64,000 nt of DNA from Nymphaea colorata (taxonomy: Eukaryota; Streptophyta; Magnoliopsida; Nymphaeales; Nymphaeaceae): positions 11,560,417 through 11,624,416 of the forward strand of contig NC_045149.1 of NCBI RefSeq assembly GCF_008831285.2. Reading direction: 5' to 3'. Positions 35,883 through 47,176 of the stretch are shown here, piece by piece. Numbering within the stretch: the first letter of the stretch is position 1; the number at the start of each line of letters is the position of its first letter. The notes beneath the pieces were generated by a model. That model saw nothing but the letters and a program-made list of their open reading frames with translations, ran no database searches and was not told the origin of the DNA. The translations under genes and the position numbers were made by a program.

Positions 35883-36107
35883 TTGGGTGAGTGGGGTTTC
35901 CCACCACCCGGCAGAAGTCCAAAGCTTCCGCCCAACCCCTTATTACCCTATCGTATAAGGCATACTTTCGGTACATAGAGGCGTCACCCCCACTTGCATG
36001 GCAATGATTCCCTTTTTATAGCACAGATGGTTGATGCCATATGAATTCAAAACGGAGACCAGCCGCCTACTGGCTTTCGCTCCGACTGTTGCACCAACAA
36101 CCTTGGA
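35883..36107 (-). mobile_element. Probable tRNA-derived SINE
   Basis: A 225-bp insertion is flanked by 11-bp near-perfect duplications GAGACTTTGTA (35872-35882) and GAAACTTTGTA (36108-36118). Copy B reads straight through this point (AAAACTTTGTAGGTATAGAAT at about 40288), an empty site. On the minus strand the start GTTGTTGGTGCAACAGTCGG and the stretch AAGCCAGTAGGCGGCTGGTC resemble plant Au-type SINEs. GTTTTGAATTC could be a decayed B box. The family name is inferred; the insertion itself is well supported. Confidence 0.72.
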
Positions 36108-36444
36108 GAAACTTTGTAGGTTATAGAATCTCCTAATTTATGTATACATCTTGAAAAGCATCCCAAGCATCATGTGGTTATTACCATGATAAATATATTT
36201 GATTTATCAAATTTAATTGCAAAAAAAAGAAAACCCAAGTATAATACAGTTATTATTTTGATAAATGTCTTAAAAATTGACTTATCAAATGTAACTGCAA
36301 AAATTATTTACGCTGGCTTACATGAACATGGCCCCATTTTCACGTGAACATGGCAAATGCCAAACCATGCATTACGCCAGTTGTGCCTAATGTCCTATTA
36401 TCCAAACATAATGGAGAGAAACTTGAAAATGATACTGTCACACC

Positions 36445-36611
36445 CAGTGGCGGAGCCTCATGGTGACTGATGTGGGCAGTTGCCGACACCAGTCTTTTAA
36501 AATTTCTTTATTTTTAAATGAGCATCTTTAAATATATAAGAAGTGTCACACTAGATATGAGTATTTTTAAGTGATTGCCTCTCCAACCAATTTTTTTTGG
36601 TTCTACCACTA
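36445..36611. mobile_element. hAT-type MITE (CAGTGGCGGAGCC family), exact TSD
   Basis: This 167-bp unit has ends CAGTGGCGGAGCC and GGTTCTACCACTA, and a perfect 8-bp duplication GTCACACC at 36437-36444 and 36612-36619. It also carries the family phrase GATGTGGGCAGTTGCCGACA. It is the clearest member of the family in the window. Confidence 0.88.
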
Positions 36612-36619
36612 GTCACACC

Positions 36620-37657
36620 CCGACTAACTATTGCATGCATTCAAGAGTTTTCGTAAAAACTTAAAATCAAGCATGATTTACCGTAATTCTATCAATCGCG
36701 AGTACACTCTCATGTCATTAACCATTGTTCGCACCATTGACTTTCTAGTCCCAACCGACTATGGAACCGTTCAATTGGGGCCGCTAGGTATGAATCTGCC
36801 CAATTACACTACTACAATTTAAGCCAAATAATTAGACACGCCTATCTAGACAGCTAACACCCTGCTGAAGCATCACCATTGTAATTATGTTTCTCCCTTA
36901 AGAATCAGATGATGATGCAAATTTAGTTTACTAGCAAGAGCATAAAATTAATCGAACAAACAAGAAAACCTCTCATGTGCTAAAGCATGTCCGTAATAAA
37001 AACTCATGCATGTCCGTAATAAAAATTCATGTTCACTCTTCAATAAATTGCAAATGCCGTCTACTACCAAAATGCAAGTTCCACATGCATATCAACACAT
37101 GTTTCTCTTTCCCCACAAGCGATGCAATATTAATATCAAAGATAGTATGGATTAAGAGTCTGCTAAAACAGACCTAAATCTTCCTTAACATAATAAAATC
37201 TCTATCATACACCCTAAACACTTCAAATATAAGCACATCATATTAACAAGATAATTATCAATATTCTTATGGTAGAAATCCATTAAAATTAGGCTTGTTT
37301 GGCCTTATTCACCCTCTTACAGCACTCTAGCTGTCAAGTGCTCGGACAGCCACCAATTGCCAATGATGGTCAGTTGCCATTGCCCCCAAACCTTTTGGAC
37401 TCTGAAGCCCAAATGTGCAGCCCCATGGAGAGGGAAAAATCAATTTCCCCACAAATTATATAAGATAGCAACATAATAAAACAAAATAAGAGGAATGGAG
37501 AGTGAGTGGATAGACGAAGCAGCATAGTCCTAAAGAAGAGAGAGAGACCGGAGTAGAGAAGATGGGAGGGAGTCTAAGAGAGTGAATGAGAGGCCAAGGC
37601 ACACACACACACGTAAAGAGAGAGAGAGAGAGAGGGGGGGAGAGAGGTAGAGAGAGA
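36620..37657. other. Intervening sequence, no gene recognised
   Basis: AT-rich, with a GA-repeat tract at about 37615-37660. A duplicated ATGTCCGTAATAAAAA(C/T)TCATG phrase lies at 36987 and 37009. Small open frames have no motif. Confidence 0.35.
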
Positions 37658-38200
37658 TTATCATTTTGTGAGAGAAAGAGTTCCTGACAATCAAGTTAGA
37701 TCCAACACATACACTCGCACGGGCTGCTTGCATATATATTCACTAAAGCTTTACCGGAACTGACATTTCATGCTCTCAAGAGTCGGTTGAATATGTTTGA
37801 GATGGAGCTTGGATTGAGGGGGCATGTATCGTGCACGTCCATATCTGCTGATTGACATGCAATGCTAACTGAAGAAAGGAGAGTTCAATGATTATCACGT
37901 TATATAATGGAAAGGAGATCAGGTCAGCAACATGTACACAAAGATATGAGAATCAGTTCTAGAAGGAAAGCATTTAAGTTGTGCATCAATCAGAAGCCCA
38001 AATCTTGGGTCTAGATAGATATGGCTGAAGAAATTGTTTGTCTTGTGTCTCTTTTGTTGTGCGTGTGAGAGCTTCTTGCATAGATTACCTTGTGCTTTTT
38101 CTCTCTCCTGATTTTCTCACCCACCAAGGCTTCTTGCATGCCTTATCACGTTATATTCTCTGATTTTGCTTCTCAATTCTAAAACCCGTTGATATCAAAA
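37658..38200 (+). pseudogene. Copia RNase H tail joined to an LTR-like stretch
   Basis: ATTATCATTTTGTGAGAGAA opens a decayed copy of the copia RNase H tail (DYHFVRERVPDNQ, then a frame change). It ends in the copia C-terminal signature (MFEMELGLRGH, 37792-37824), just as in Copia-1 before its right LTR. TGTATCGTGCACG at 37825 then looks like an LTR start. A TTCTAAAACCC...TGATATCAAAATTTGATGC stretch at about 38178-38210 resembles a decayed primer site. The arrangement RNase H, LTR, primer site would be a shared LTR of a tandem element, but the LTR end is inferred. Confidence 0.55.
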
Positions 38201-38457
38201 TTTGATGCTTGATTGAATCCTGGACCTGTGGCAATTCTTAAGTTGGATATAGGATCCAAGGCTATGAAACATCCCTTAATGGGAAAAAAAAAACTTTGGA
38301 TACCAACTAAACATCTAGTCACGTGTTGAGGGCTCCGAAGTTATGCTGACAGAGCTTCTATTTTGTCATATTAAGCAACGTGTTGAGAAACCTTCAACTT
38401 TTTCATATTAAATAACATCTTGAATTTTCATCAGTGCAGATCAAGTTATCATCATGA

Positions 38458-40540
38458 AAAAAAGATTTGGAGACAAAAGTTGTGAAAGATTGGAAGGCTT
38501 CCTATTGAGCGTATTCAATACTTCAAGCAATAGTTTTAATATAATAATAAGAAGAGGTGGAAGGTCCAAACGACTCTCTTTCTAGTGTACTCTACATAAG
38601 ACTGAAAAGCCAAAAAAGAAATGAAAAAATAGCAAGGGTTTGATGTCATGAAACCTTGATCACTATCACTACCGAGTGATTGGAAGAGACTTACTGCTTT
38701 AACTCCTATTTAATCCGTTATTTTTTCTTATAATATAGGGCTCATTTTCGGTGCCTTATTTATTTCACAGCATGGAGCGTTAATACTTGAGGATTCAAAA
38801 TGAAACCTAACTAGCTAGCAACTTCTTTCCCATCCATTGTGCTAATCTTCTTAAGAACACTTAAGAACACAAAGACCAATGCACTACTTTCCTTGGCCAT
38901 AAGGTCTTGAAACATGTCGTTTGAACCCGGCGAAGAAGGGCGGGTTAAAAAGTAACTATTCGCGCAGGAATCCCTATTTTCACTGGGTAGATTTCTAGGC
39001 ATTTGATGGAGGAAGAAAAATACGCATCATTTTTCTCCCAAACGCATTCTTATTTCATCAAGCGCTGTAGAAATAAGAGAAAGAAGAAAGATATTTCATC
39101 GGGCAAACGCACTCTAGAAAAGTGCAAAAAGAAAAAAAGAATACGTGTGTTCGACGTTGGACTCTAATGACAGCGACTGCTCATTTAAAGTGAAGCTTTG
39201 ACTCGCTTTATGGTTCCTAGAAAAGGGAGACGGTAGTCCCGCGGCTGTGTCTGCACATAATAGGGTGGAGGTCCCATGCAAAACGCGTGTGTTTGGCCAG
39301 TGCTGCGTTTCGTTTGCGTGGAACGAAGCGGACAATCCACGTAAAGCATGGTCATTGTACCATGAACCCGAGTTCCGCATGTCAGTTGGCCTGCCATTTG
39401 TGCCACGTTAGATGCCCCACATTTGAGGGAATACTTTCTATGCTCGCTATATATACGCGCACACTTTTGTGTATGACTACATATCCTACATTTGAGGGAA
39501 CACCTTCATTCAAGCTGGTTATACTATATCTTTGTTGTAGGTCATAAGCTAAGTGAACCACAAAACTATCATGGTGCACTAAGGGCCATGCATGGTGCAC
39601 ACATCTCATTCCATGGGTGTTCCTTGGTATTATGCATGGTGCACACATCTCATCCCATCAGTGTTCCTTGGTATTATGCGTGGTGCACATATCTCATCCC
39701 ACATCCCATCGGTGTTCCTTGGTATTTTGCATGGTGCACACATCTCATCCTATCGGTGTTCCTTGGTATTATGCATGGTGCACACATCTCATCCCATCGG
39801 TGTTCCTTGGTATTATGCATGGTGCACACATCTCATCCCATCGGTGTTCCTTGATATGATACATAAACTAGCAAAGAGTTTGTTCTTTTCAGCATAGCTT
39901 GTTCCATAACCATTACTTTTGTCAGTTTTGTAAATATCTTTTCTTTATTGAGATTTTTTTTTGTGAATAGTATTTATATGCCGGTCGAGTAATTATTTCT
40001 AAAATTTGTACATGGGTCAAATGATATTTCTCAAAATATTTACAAATGCCAAATTAAAATTATTAAAATATATAAGCATAATTTTTTCCACAATATAAAG
40101 AGGGCCATGGCCCCTCCCGGCTGCCAGCCCACGGCCCTTCCCTTTGCTGTATTTCTATTTTTGCTGGTTCAGGCTGAAACACATTTATCTACACATCCGA
40201 ACTTAAAACTGGAGTTTAAATCGGTTTACTTTGATGTTCAAAGTAGAATGTTATTGAAACTAAAAATTCACCAACATAAATTTTTTAAAACTTTGTAGGT
40301 ATAGAATCTCCTAAATTATGTATACATCCAGAGAAGTATCCCAAGCACCGTATGGTTATTATCTTCATAAATATCTTGAAAATTGATTTATCAAATGTAA
40401 TTGAAAAAAAACTACGTACATTAGGGTTATTATTTTGATAAATATCGTAAAAAATTGACCTATCAAATGTAACTGCAAAAGTTGTTTATTTACGCTGGCG
40501 CACATGAACATTGCCCCATTTTCACGTTTGAATGGACACC
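38458..40540. repeat. Segmental duplication, copy B
   Basis: Partner of copy A (34400-36345) in the same orientation, about 4.1 kb away. It lacks the MITE and SINE of copy A but has gained a 44-bp minisatellite (39588-39857) and extra sequence at 39195-39260. The similarity is patchy but collinear end to end, so this is an old tandem duplication rather than a transposon pair. Confidence 0.78.
39588..39857 (+). repeat. Minisatellite, 44-bp unit, six copies
   Basis: The unit runs ATGCATGGTGCACACATCTC, then ATCCCATCGGTGTTCCTTGG, then TATT. Copies differ at a few bases and one carries a short internal duplication (CATCCCACATCCCAT). Since 44 is not a multiple of three, the three overlapping open frames here encode the same peptide phrases in shifted order; none is a gene. 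The unit includes the palindrome TGCATGGTGCACA core. Copy A lacks this array. Confidence 0.9.
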
Positions 40541-41896
40541 AGAAAGTCACCATAGATATAGTAACCCAGGAAACGAGTGCAGTCTCCACTTGGTTGGGAG
40601 CTACAGATGGTTGTGCTTGCCTTGAGCTTGGGTCCGATCACCTGTATCCTGTTGTACTTAAGTTGACTCGAGCTATTGAATTTTTTAACCGGGCCGCTCC
40701 TGATTGCTAATTAAGGATGCCTAAACATTGCCAATTAACCACTCTCGACCAACAGGAATGCTAACATGGTATTTCATGCATCTGTGGCAAATATTGAAGC
40801 AGATTTATGAAACATTGAATGCATGCTATCATATCCACCATTAGCTTTTTGGCTGACAAGATGTAGTCTACAACCAGTCAAACTACACAAAGCCAATTAA
40901 CCATTAATGGCAGGGGTGCTCCCAAGGGCATAGCGTAACTCATCAGATTGACGGATCAATAAAAATCTGGTTGTCAATTTGATTTCTGCGGATGTTGCTC
41001 TTCTAAATTATAAACAATGGTAGCGCGACATTCTAGTTGACAAGTATACCACAGGTCTACTCAAGTCCCCAAAGCCGAATGGGAGAAGGCTTTGGCCCTT
41101 CTTTGGGTGGCTTCCGCTCACTCGAAACCAGTAGTGGCAAGGGTTGAAATGGATGGATATGATTAAAATTGAGTAATTCTTGAATTCTCTTTGAACCAAA
41201 ACCAATTGGTTGCGAACCCTAATTATAGGATTGCTATATACTTAGCCAGATGCTTTTACTGTTAACAAGCATGTGTTTTTCCACTAATGAAGTTTAGCCT
41301 TGACCACCAAGAAGCCTAAGAAGCTAGCTAATACAGGGTTTTTAACTTAAGACACACTTCACATTACATTTCCCTCTAACCAGATTGTTCCAAAACTCAA
41401 GTCGATCAGATGATGAAGAGTGTGAACACCAAATCAAAGACCAGAATATTGAATGTACAGTTTATCAATACAGACCATATAGCCAATGGCCAAACATGGG
41501 CCACAAAATGCACCAAGTAATACCAAAAACTGGGCCATCGGACACCAAGAAAGACAAGAATAGAAAGAACCATTCGCCAAAGATCCTTGCCCATAATTTT
41601 TACACATAAGTCCAAAAGAGAGGTCAAAGAGATGTGCACACTTTGATTGAGGCCTACAACTGTACTTTCCCTTCCCTCTTCCCCGAGACAAAAATTATAA
41701 ATGCACAAGTACAAACACCTCCCGTTTCTCACAGAGCAGTGGGAGAAAGCAACCGACCGAAGGTCTCCCACAAAATGGACAAGAAGTCATCATCCAATCT
41801 CATTTCCAAAGCCAGGGATTTGTTTGTGACTTTTGCCAACTATAGACACCTAAACAAACACGAACAAAGACACGAAAAGCTAATTCAAGTGTCGGA
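40541..41896. other. Spacer downstream of the MYB gene, including its 3' UTR
   Basis: No second gene was recognised. The part nearest 41897 must include the MYB 3' untranslated region, read on the minus strand. I could not place the polyadenylation site. Open frames at 41385-41771 lie on both strands and lack motifs. Confidence 0.4.
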
Positions 41897-44800
41897 TCAG
41901 AAATCAGATCTCAAGTCGCCCCACGGCCAGGCATGGTGTGGAGCACCGCCGAGACTGGCCGACTCTCCCATGGCCTGTGTGAAATCCATGAGCAATTCGC
42001 TCCCCAAGAGGCCGGAGAACGAAACGGTTGATTCGTCGATCTCGTTCGAGCTCGACGAGCCGTCGTCCTTGCACTCATTCGCTGCAACCATCTCGACGTC
42101 GTGGTCTGAAGCACTCTCCAGTTCTTCAACCTTGGCCCTGACTATGGCCATCATGGTCTCCGAGCCATGCTTGGTCGAGGACGATGTGGAGGAGACTTGG
42201 CTGTTGCTGCTGTGGCTGTTGCTGTTCCTGCCCAGCTTCCGGAACGACTCCCCAACATCTGAGTTCCACATCTTCATGAAATAGTCTGAACTGGTGCCGG
42301 CGGGCAGTTTGGCGTCGGACGTGGTCTGAGAGCCGGAGAAGAGCAGTGACTCTTTGGACAGCCTTGCTTCTGCTTCCAGCCTCGCATTTTCCCACTGGGC
42401 CATGTGACGCATCGCCGTGGCCTCCAAGGGTCGTGAAGGAGAGCTAATGGCAGGTCCAGGAGGAGGAGCATGAGTCATGGGATCAAGGCCCATCCTGATC
42501 AAGCGTTTCTTAAGGTGAGTGTTCCAGAGATTCTTGATCTCGTTGTCGGTGCGGCCGGGCAATTGAGATGCTATGGAAGACCACCTAAACGCAGATCAAT
42601 CAGAATCATACTCGTGTTGAAGATGAAGATGATCGATCACATTTAAGTTTTGACAGAGAACAAGATACACAGAGGAGTAAAAACTCAAGACTCTTTAAAG
42701 ACTCCCAAAATTTTGTTATTTCATAATAAGCAAGTGGAGTGTGCCATTAACACAGAATAATTGCTGAATGCCGAACATTGAATTACAGTGATTCATGGGA
42801 CCACTGTGGTGAAGTCCAAGTTTCATGTCATTGAGTGGTAGTCCTCGTTTGACAGCGTGATGGATCAACGTTTTCCCAGCTCAGGTCCTATTTGCCAACT
42901 CAAACATGGTCCCAGTGTCGGATTCTAGATCGGTCACAATCTTCGGCCTTCACTAGCAGCATGTGGACTCCATTAATGCTGGAAATTTTAGTTTGGGTTC
43001 AACAATTGCGGATACACATTGAGATCCTACTTATTGCAAGTAGACGCACAAACGGAACTGATCCAGATCCAGATCCAGATAAATATATGGACAGTCAGTC
43101 TCAGACCTCACCTTGGATCTAGGGTTGCACAGTGAGAGTCCAGCCAACTCAGGTTCGACTCTAACTCGCTTGAAAAAAAAACTTGACTCAAGCTCTCAGT
43201 TTAAATTTATACTTGAAATGTTAAACAAGTCAAGTTTGAGTTGTAGGAATTTTAGTCGTTTAAACTTGGCTCGGCTTGACTGCGTAAAACTGGTTCATCA
43301 TAGTTGAACTAGCTAAATGAGGTCACGAGTTAAACAAGTTGACAAGTTCAAATAAACAAGATAAGCTGAACGAGTTAAGCGAGTTGAGATCAAAATCGAC
43401 ATTGTATAGTCGAGTCAAGCTCAAGCCTACTCTATAGAGCTCGATTGAGTTCAAGCTGAGCTCGAGCTCCAGTTTGTTGAGTCGTCGATTGAGTTCAAGC
43501 TGAGCTCGAGCTCCAGTTTGTTGAGTCGAGTTGGCTCAACTCAAGCTTGGCTCGGCTCCTGTGCAGCCCTACCTATATATAATCTACTTATTCCCGTAAC
43601 TTACAATAGGTAGGATTAGGATCTGGCCTAAATTAAGTCAACGACTTGAAAATCATCATGAGAAGAGAAAAGAATGCAATACCTGTTTCCAAGGATGCCA
43701 TGCAATTGAATGATGGTCTTCTCCTCTTCAGGAGTAAAGGGCCCCCTCTTAATGTCTGGCCTCAAATAGTTGGTCCACCGTAGGCGACAACTCTTACCAC
43801 ACCGTAGCAAACCTAAAAGTTACCACCAATACAGAGATTCCAACATTTAATTATCTCGCATAAATGGTGTGTGTGTGTGCGCGCGCGCGCGAAGCACATA
43901 TGCATATGCGCAGCCATCTTTTCATACTAATGCCGACACTTTAGATCGTAAACAGTTTTTAGCAGTAGCGGAGCCAAGCTGTGTATGTTTAATGTGCATT
44001 TTATATGTAAACATGCAAAAAATTGAACTTATGGCCAATTGCCGACATATGCTCATATGTTATTCCGCCCCTAGTTTGTAGATCCAATAACTATTTAAGC
44101 TCCCATTTCTTACTCCAATTCACGTCCAAAATAATAAATCTTGAAGAATGTGTATGAGTTATTCACAAAGATCAAACCATCCACCTGAAAATTAAGTATT
44201 TAACGTTTGGTTTATACATCCAAAGGAAACAAAGAGCACATATATGCACCAGAAAGTGCAGAAAACATTCCAGACTTGGGAATCGGGTTAATGGCGAACC
44301 ATGCAGGAAGAAAGGCACAAAGAATCGTTTGAATTAAGTAGGAACCTTATCTTAAGTGCACTCACTTCATTTGTAGTAGTTCAGAAAATAAATTATTTTA
44401 TTGAAAGACCCATTCGAGCACAGTACTGAAGAATGTGTATCTTATTGACAGAAAACCGATATCCGATACAGTAACCGATAGAGATTCTGTCAAGCATTGT
44501 GGTGGAACCCACGCGGGTCTCACTTAATGCGAGATGGAAGCAGCGAACAGAGAAAGCTTAATAGAACTCGAACAGGCCCGCGTGATCAGTACAGAAAAAA
44601 AACAGCACCATTTGGTGAAAAACCCCAGCCATGACGCAAGGTGGAAGGAAAGGAGAAAAAGGACAGATTATAGACGGAGATGAACAACAGAACTGGATCG
44701 GCTTCTCACAATAAATCTCCCGAAAATGACATGTTATTCTCATGATTACTGTATGAGGTACTGCAACACCAAAATGATATAGGAACAATAAATTCCATAA

Positions 44801-46006
44801 TTTAAGAAAGCACCAGGCCCTCCTTTTAGGAATTTTTACAGGTTTTTGACGGTAGACATTAAAGTTTATCTTTCTGCGGCTTGAATTCATCGAGGCAAAT
44901 GAATGGTTTTAAATTCTTTTGGTAATTAATGAGGATTGTACAAGATATCTCCAAAGGTGATCCTGCATCTTACCTTGTAAATTTTATAGACCAGGGAGAG
45001 GAGGTGAGGTTTTTGACAAGCCACCTCCTGTCATAAACCCCACCTCCCAGAAATGATCTGACTGGTATAATGTAAAGAAAATGGTAGCCAATAGAGTTCT
45101 GCTACCTTCCCTTGAAAGTTCTACAGGAGCCAAAACCAAGACCACTGAAACTTTTCAAACTCAAAAGCCACTACAGAACCAAAGTCTGATACGACTCAGG
45201 ACACAGAAACATGGCATCATGCTCTCCACCACTGTATAGCTCTCAAAATATGTCCATAAATTGCCCTTTTCAACTCCATGGAGCTGATCATATGAAAAAG
45301 GCGTGGTGCTCGTGTCTGTGCCTATGTACGTGTTCAATGGGGTATGAACAGGGACAAGGTGTAGTGCTTTTCACAGTAGTGTGAGCCTCATGAAGCATGC
45401 CATCATAAGAAAGAATTACGCCTTAACTCTGACAGTGCCAAGGATCTAAGCAGAAGATAAAGCCTCCTCAGAGGGCTTAAAGCCAAATCGACCTCGACCT
45501 TATCTATCAGAATTCAAATTAAAGAAAGTATAGGATTGGCATCTCGATCCGCTACTTGACAAAGTAACAGCACCATGATCAGCAAGATAAGGAGCTTCTA
45601 CATACCGAACTCGCATCTGTTATGCAGAATTTAGACTTTGACGGGTTTTAAGGAGTTCAAAGGCTTGGATGCGGTCAAAACCCAACTCACATCAGTGCAG
45701 CAATAAGGTGTTTAACAGGAAGAGTGAGGAAAAAGCAATAGACTACAAAATAACAGGAAGGGTTTAGTCTAACAACAATTAGGGAAGAAAGCGTTACAGG
45801 TGGAAGGCAAGAAGGGGAAAAGGGAGGCGAGCCCAGCAGAAGAAGAAAATGGGGAAAAGGAGGAAGGTCTTACCAGCAAGTTTAGGGAGAGCGCGCCAGC
45901 TTCCATGGCCGTTCTTCTTGATATAGTCGATCAGGATCTCGTCTTCTTCCGGCGTCCACGGCCCCTTCTTCAGGCCTTGCTTCTCACAGCAAGGAGCTCT
46001 TCCCAT
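41897..46006 (-). CDS. R2R3-MYB transcription factor, three exons, 316 aa
   Basis: Exons on the minus strand are 46006-45874 (133 bp), 43812-43683 (130 bp) and 42584-41897 (688 bp, stop TGA). All junctions are GT/AG, and the first two exons have the lengths and phases typical of plant R2R3-MYB genes. The start is the [10 protein letters not shown] codon, the canonical family N-terminus. R2 has tryptophans at 17, 37 and 57. R3 has Phe70 in place of the first Trp, then Trp89 and Trp108. The bHLH-contact signature is not matched (KTIIQ where D/E-L-x-x-R/K is expected). After R3 comes [20 protein letters not shown] (148-167), resembling the subgroup 9 (MIXTA/MYB16/MYB106) motif. Then come [18 protein letters not shown] (188-205) and a Ser-rich, acidic tail. 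It should act in the nucleus as a DNA-binding regulator; a role in epidermal or cuticle development is only inferred from the motif. Confidence 0.95.
43120..43571. mobile_element. hAT-like MITE in MYB intron 2 (TAGGGYTGCACAG ends)
   Basis: The 452-bp unit has inverted ends TAGGGTTGCACAG and CTGTGCAGCCCTA. The body is full of GAGCTCGAGC / TTGAGTCGA-like repeats typical of a widespread plant repeat. A 46-bp perfect internal tandem duplication starts at 43438 and 43484 (GTCGATTGAGTTCAAGCTGA). No 8-bp duplication is visible. Placed wholly within the intron, it should not alter the protein. Confidence 0.72.
43963..44073. mobile_element. Short hAT-type MITE in MYB intron 1
   Basis: This 111-bp unit of the CAGTGGCGGAGCC family has left end CAGTAGCGGAGCC and right end TTCCGCCCCTA. 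The 8-bp flanks GTTTTTAG (43955-43962) and GTTTGTAG (44074-44081) differ at one base. It lies about 150 bp from the intron 1 acceptor. Confidence 0.72.
44082..45873 (-). other. Remainder of MYB intron 1
   Basis: Intron 1 spans 45873-43813 (2061 bp), long for this family. No gene, repeat or splice alternative was recognised in this part. A minus-strand open frame at 44558-44890 has no motif. Confidence 0.6.
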
Positions 46007-46702
46007 CTCCCTCCTTCTCCGTGACAAGGGCGCAGAGACTGAATTTCGAAACAGACGGAGTTGTCTATAATCGACTGCTTTAGCTCTAAATACTTGAGAT
46101 ACTCCGTACAATTAGAGAAGGAAGAGACGAGTGAGAGAGAGGGTCAATGGCCGGGAATTTAATGCGCGATGTCGGGTGGGAAAAAGGCGGAAAGCACCGG
46201 AACGAGGGGCGCGAAAGTGAGGCAGAGAAGAGATGGGATGCAGTGGGGCTGTGGCCTTCCCCGGGCTTCCTTTGCCGTCGCTGCAGCTGTCCTCTGTATC
46301 CTTTCTTCCTCTGAAGGCAAAATGATCAGAGGAAGCAGCATGAAAACAAAGGCGCTTGAGTTGAGATCGAAGAGCTCGACCCTTCTTACACTGAAGCGAG
46401 AGAGAAGGAGCAAATGCAATGAATTGAATGAAGGGGTGCGCCAGGCAGGCGGGTTATACGCTGTGATGTTGTCAGGCACGCATTAAATGAGCTGCTGTTG
46501 ATTGAGTTGCAGAGAGTTAGCATTTATTTCACAGCCTTAAAAAACGAAAGATTTTAAAAAGATAGAAAAAAACTCATTTGAGCCAATAAGGGTAAGGGCC
46601 GTGCGTGTTAGGTTCATAACACGCGGCTGTGTGTGCTTAGGAAAATCTATTTTGTAAAATGATCAATGAAGCCTAAATAACGTGTTTGGGCCTGAATGCT
46701 TT
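46007..46702 (-). promoter_or_regulatory. MYB 5' UTR and promoter region
   Basis: This is the sequence upstream of the MYB start on the minus strand. Near the start it is C/T-rich (CTCTCTCACTCGTCTCTTCC), as is common in plant leaders. No strong TATA box was found. It contains two ~105-codon open frames on opposite strands (46159-46486), which I read as composition-driven because neither has a recognisable domain. Confidence 0.45.
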
Positions 46703-47176
46703 TAAGGGTGGCATAGAGCCGGGGCCACACAACGAGCCCACTCGAACTTGCTCCAAAAAAACTCGGCAACTTTTTATAAACTAGTAAGTTTGACAAAATG
46801 ATAAATGAGTTAAATTTGTATTTTAAAAACTCTACTCGTTTATACCAAACCACTACTCTATAACTGAGTTTTAATTTTTTGGATAAAAGTTTTACTAGTT
46901 AAATGCTTACACGAGTTAAACGAGTTACATGAGGTAATGTTTACATGAGTTAAACGAGTTAATACTTACACAAGTTAACACTAAACGAGTTAACACCCAA
47001 ACGAATTAAATAGGTTAAAGGAGTCGAGGTCGAACTCGATTTTTTGTAGTATCGAGCTTGAGCTTGCTATAAGGAGCTCGACTTGAGTTCGAACCAAGCT
47101 TGAACTTAAGTTTTTTGAGCCGAGTCGAACTCAATCTGGCTAAGCTCGAGCTCAACTCGGCGTGCTGGGTGTCTTA
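46703..47176. mobile_element. Probable hAT-like repeat related to the intron 2 MITE
   Basis: The left end TAAGGGTGGCATAGAGCC and the reverse complement of the right end (TAAGACACCCAGCACGCCG) are weak inverted repeats. The body has the same ACGAGTTAAA and GAGCTCGA-type repeats as 43120-43571. Strongly decayed; no target duplication. Confidence 0.5.

Larger units (their letters stand above)
34400..36345. repeat. Segmental duplication, copy A
   Basis: Ordered blocks in copy A recur in copy B (about 38458-40540). Shared blocks include GCTTCCTATTGAGC with TATTCAATACTT, GGCGACTGCTCATTTAAAGT, GAGACAATCCAC, CTACACATC near the end, GTATAGAATCTCCTAA-like text and CATGAACATGGCCCC. Copy A carries insertions that B lacks: a MITE at 34518, a SINE at 35883 and a CACTA-like end near 34960. 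No gene was recognised in either copy. Confidence 0.8.

Noticed and set aside
39588-39857. CRISPR-like array
   Set aside because: The units are directly adjacent with no unique spacers, and this is plant nuclear DNA.
39492-39897. Three overlapping open frames with repeated peptides
   Set aside because: They are three readings of one 44-bp minisatellite; the unit is not a multiple of three.
41385-41771. Small gene downstream of MYB
   Set aside because: Open frames on both strands without motif; position fits the MYB 3' untranslated region.
43867-43891. GT/GC dinucleotide run in MYB intron 1 as a regulatory site
   Set aside because: Simple microsatellite with no further support; 21 bp of alternation is common in introns.
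46159-46486. Two open frames of about 105 codons on opposite strands upstream of MYB
   Set aside because: They overlap almost completely on both strands, have no recognisable domain and lie in the MYB promoter/leader; GC-richer composition explains the lack of stops.
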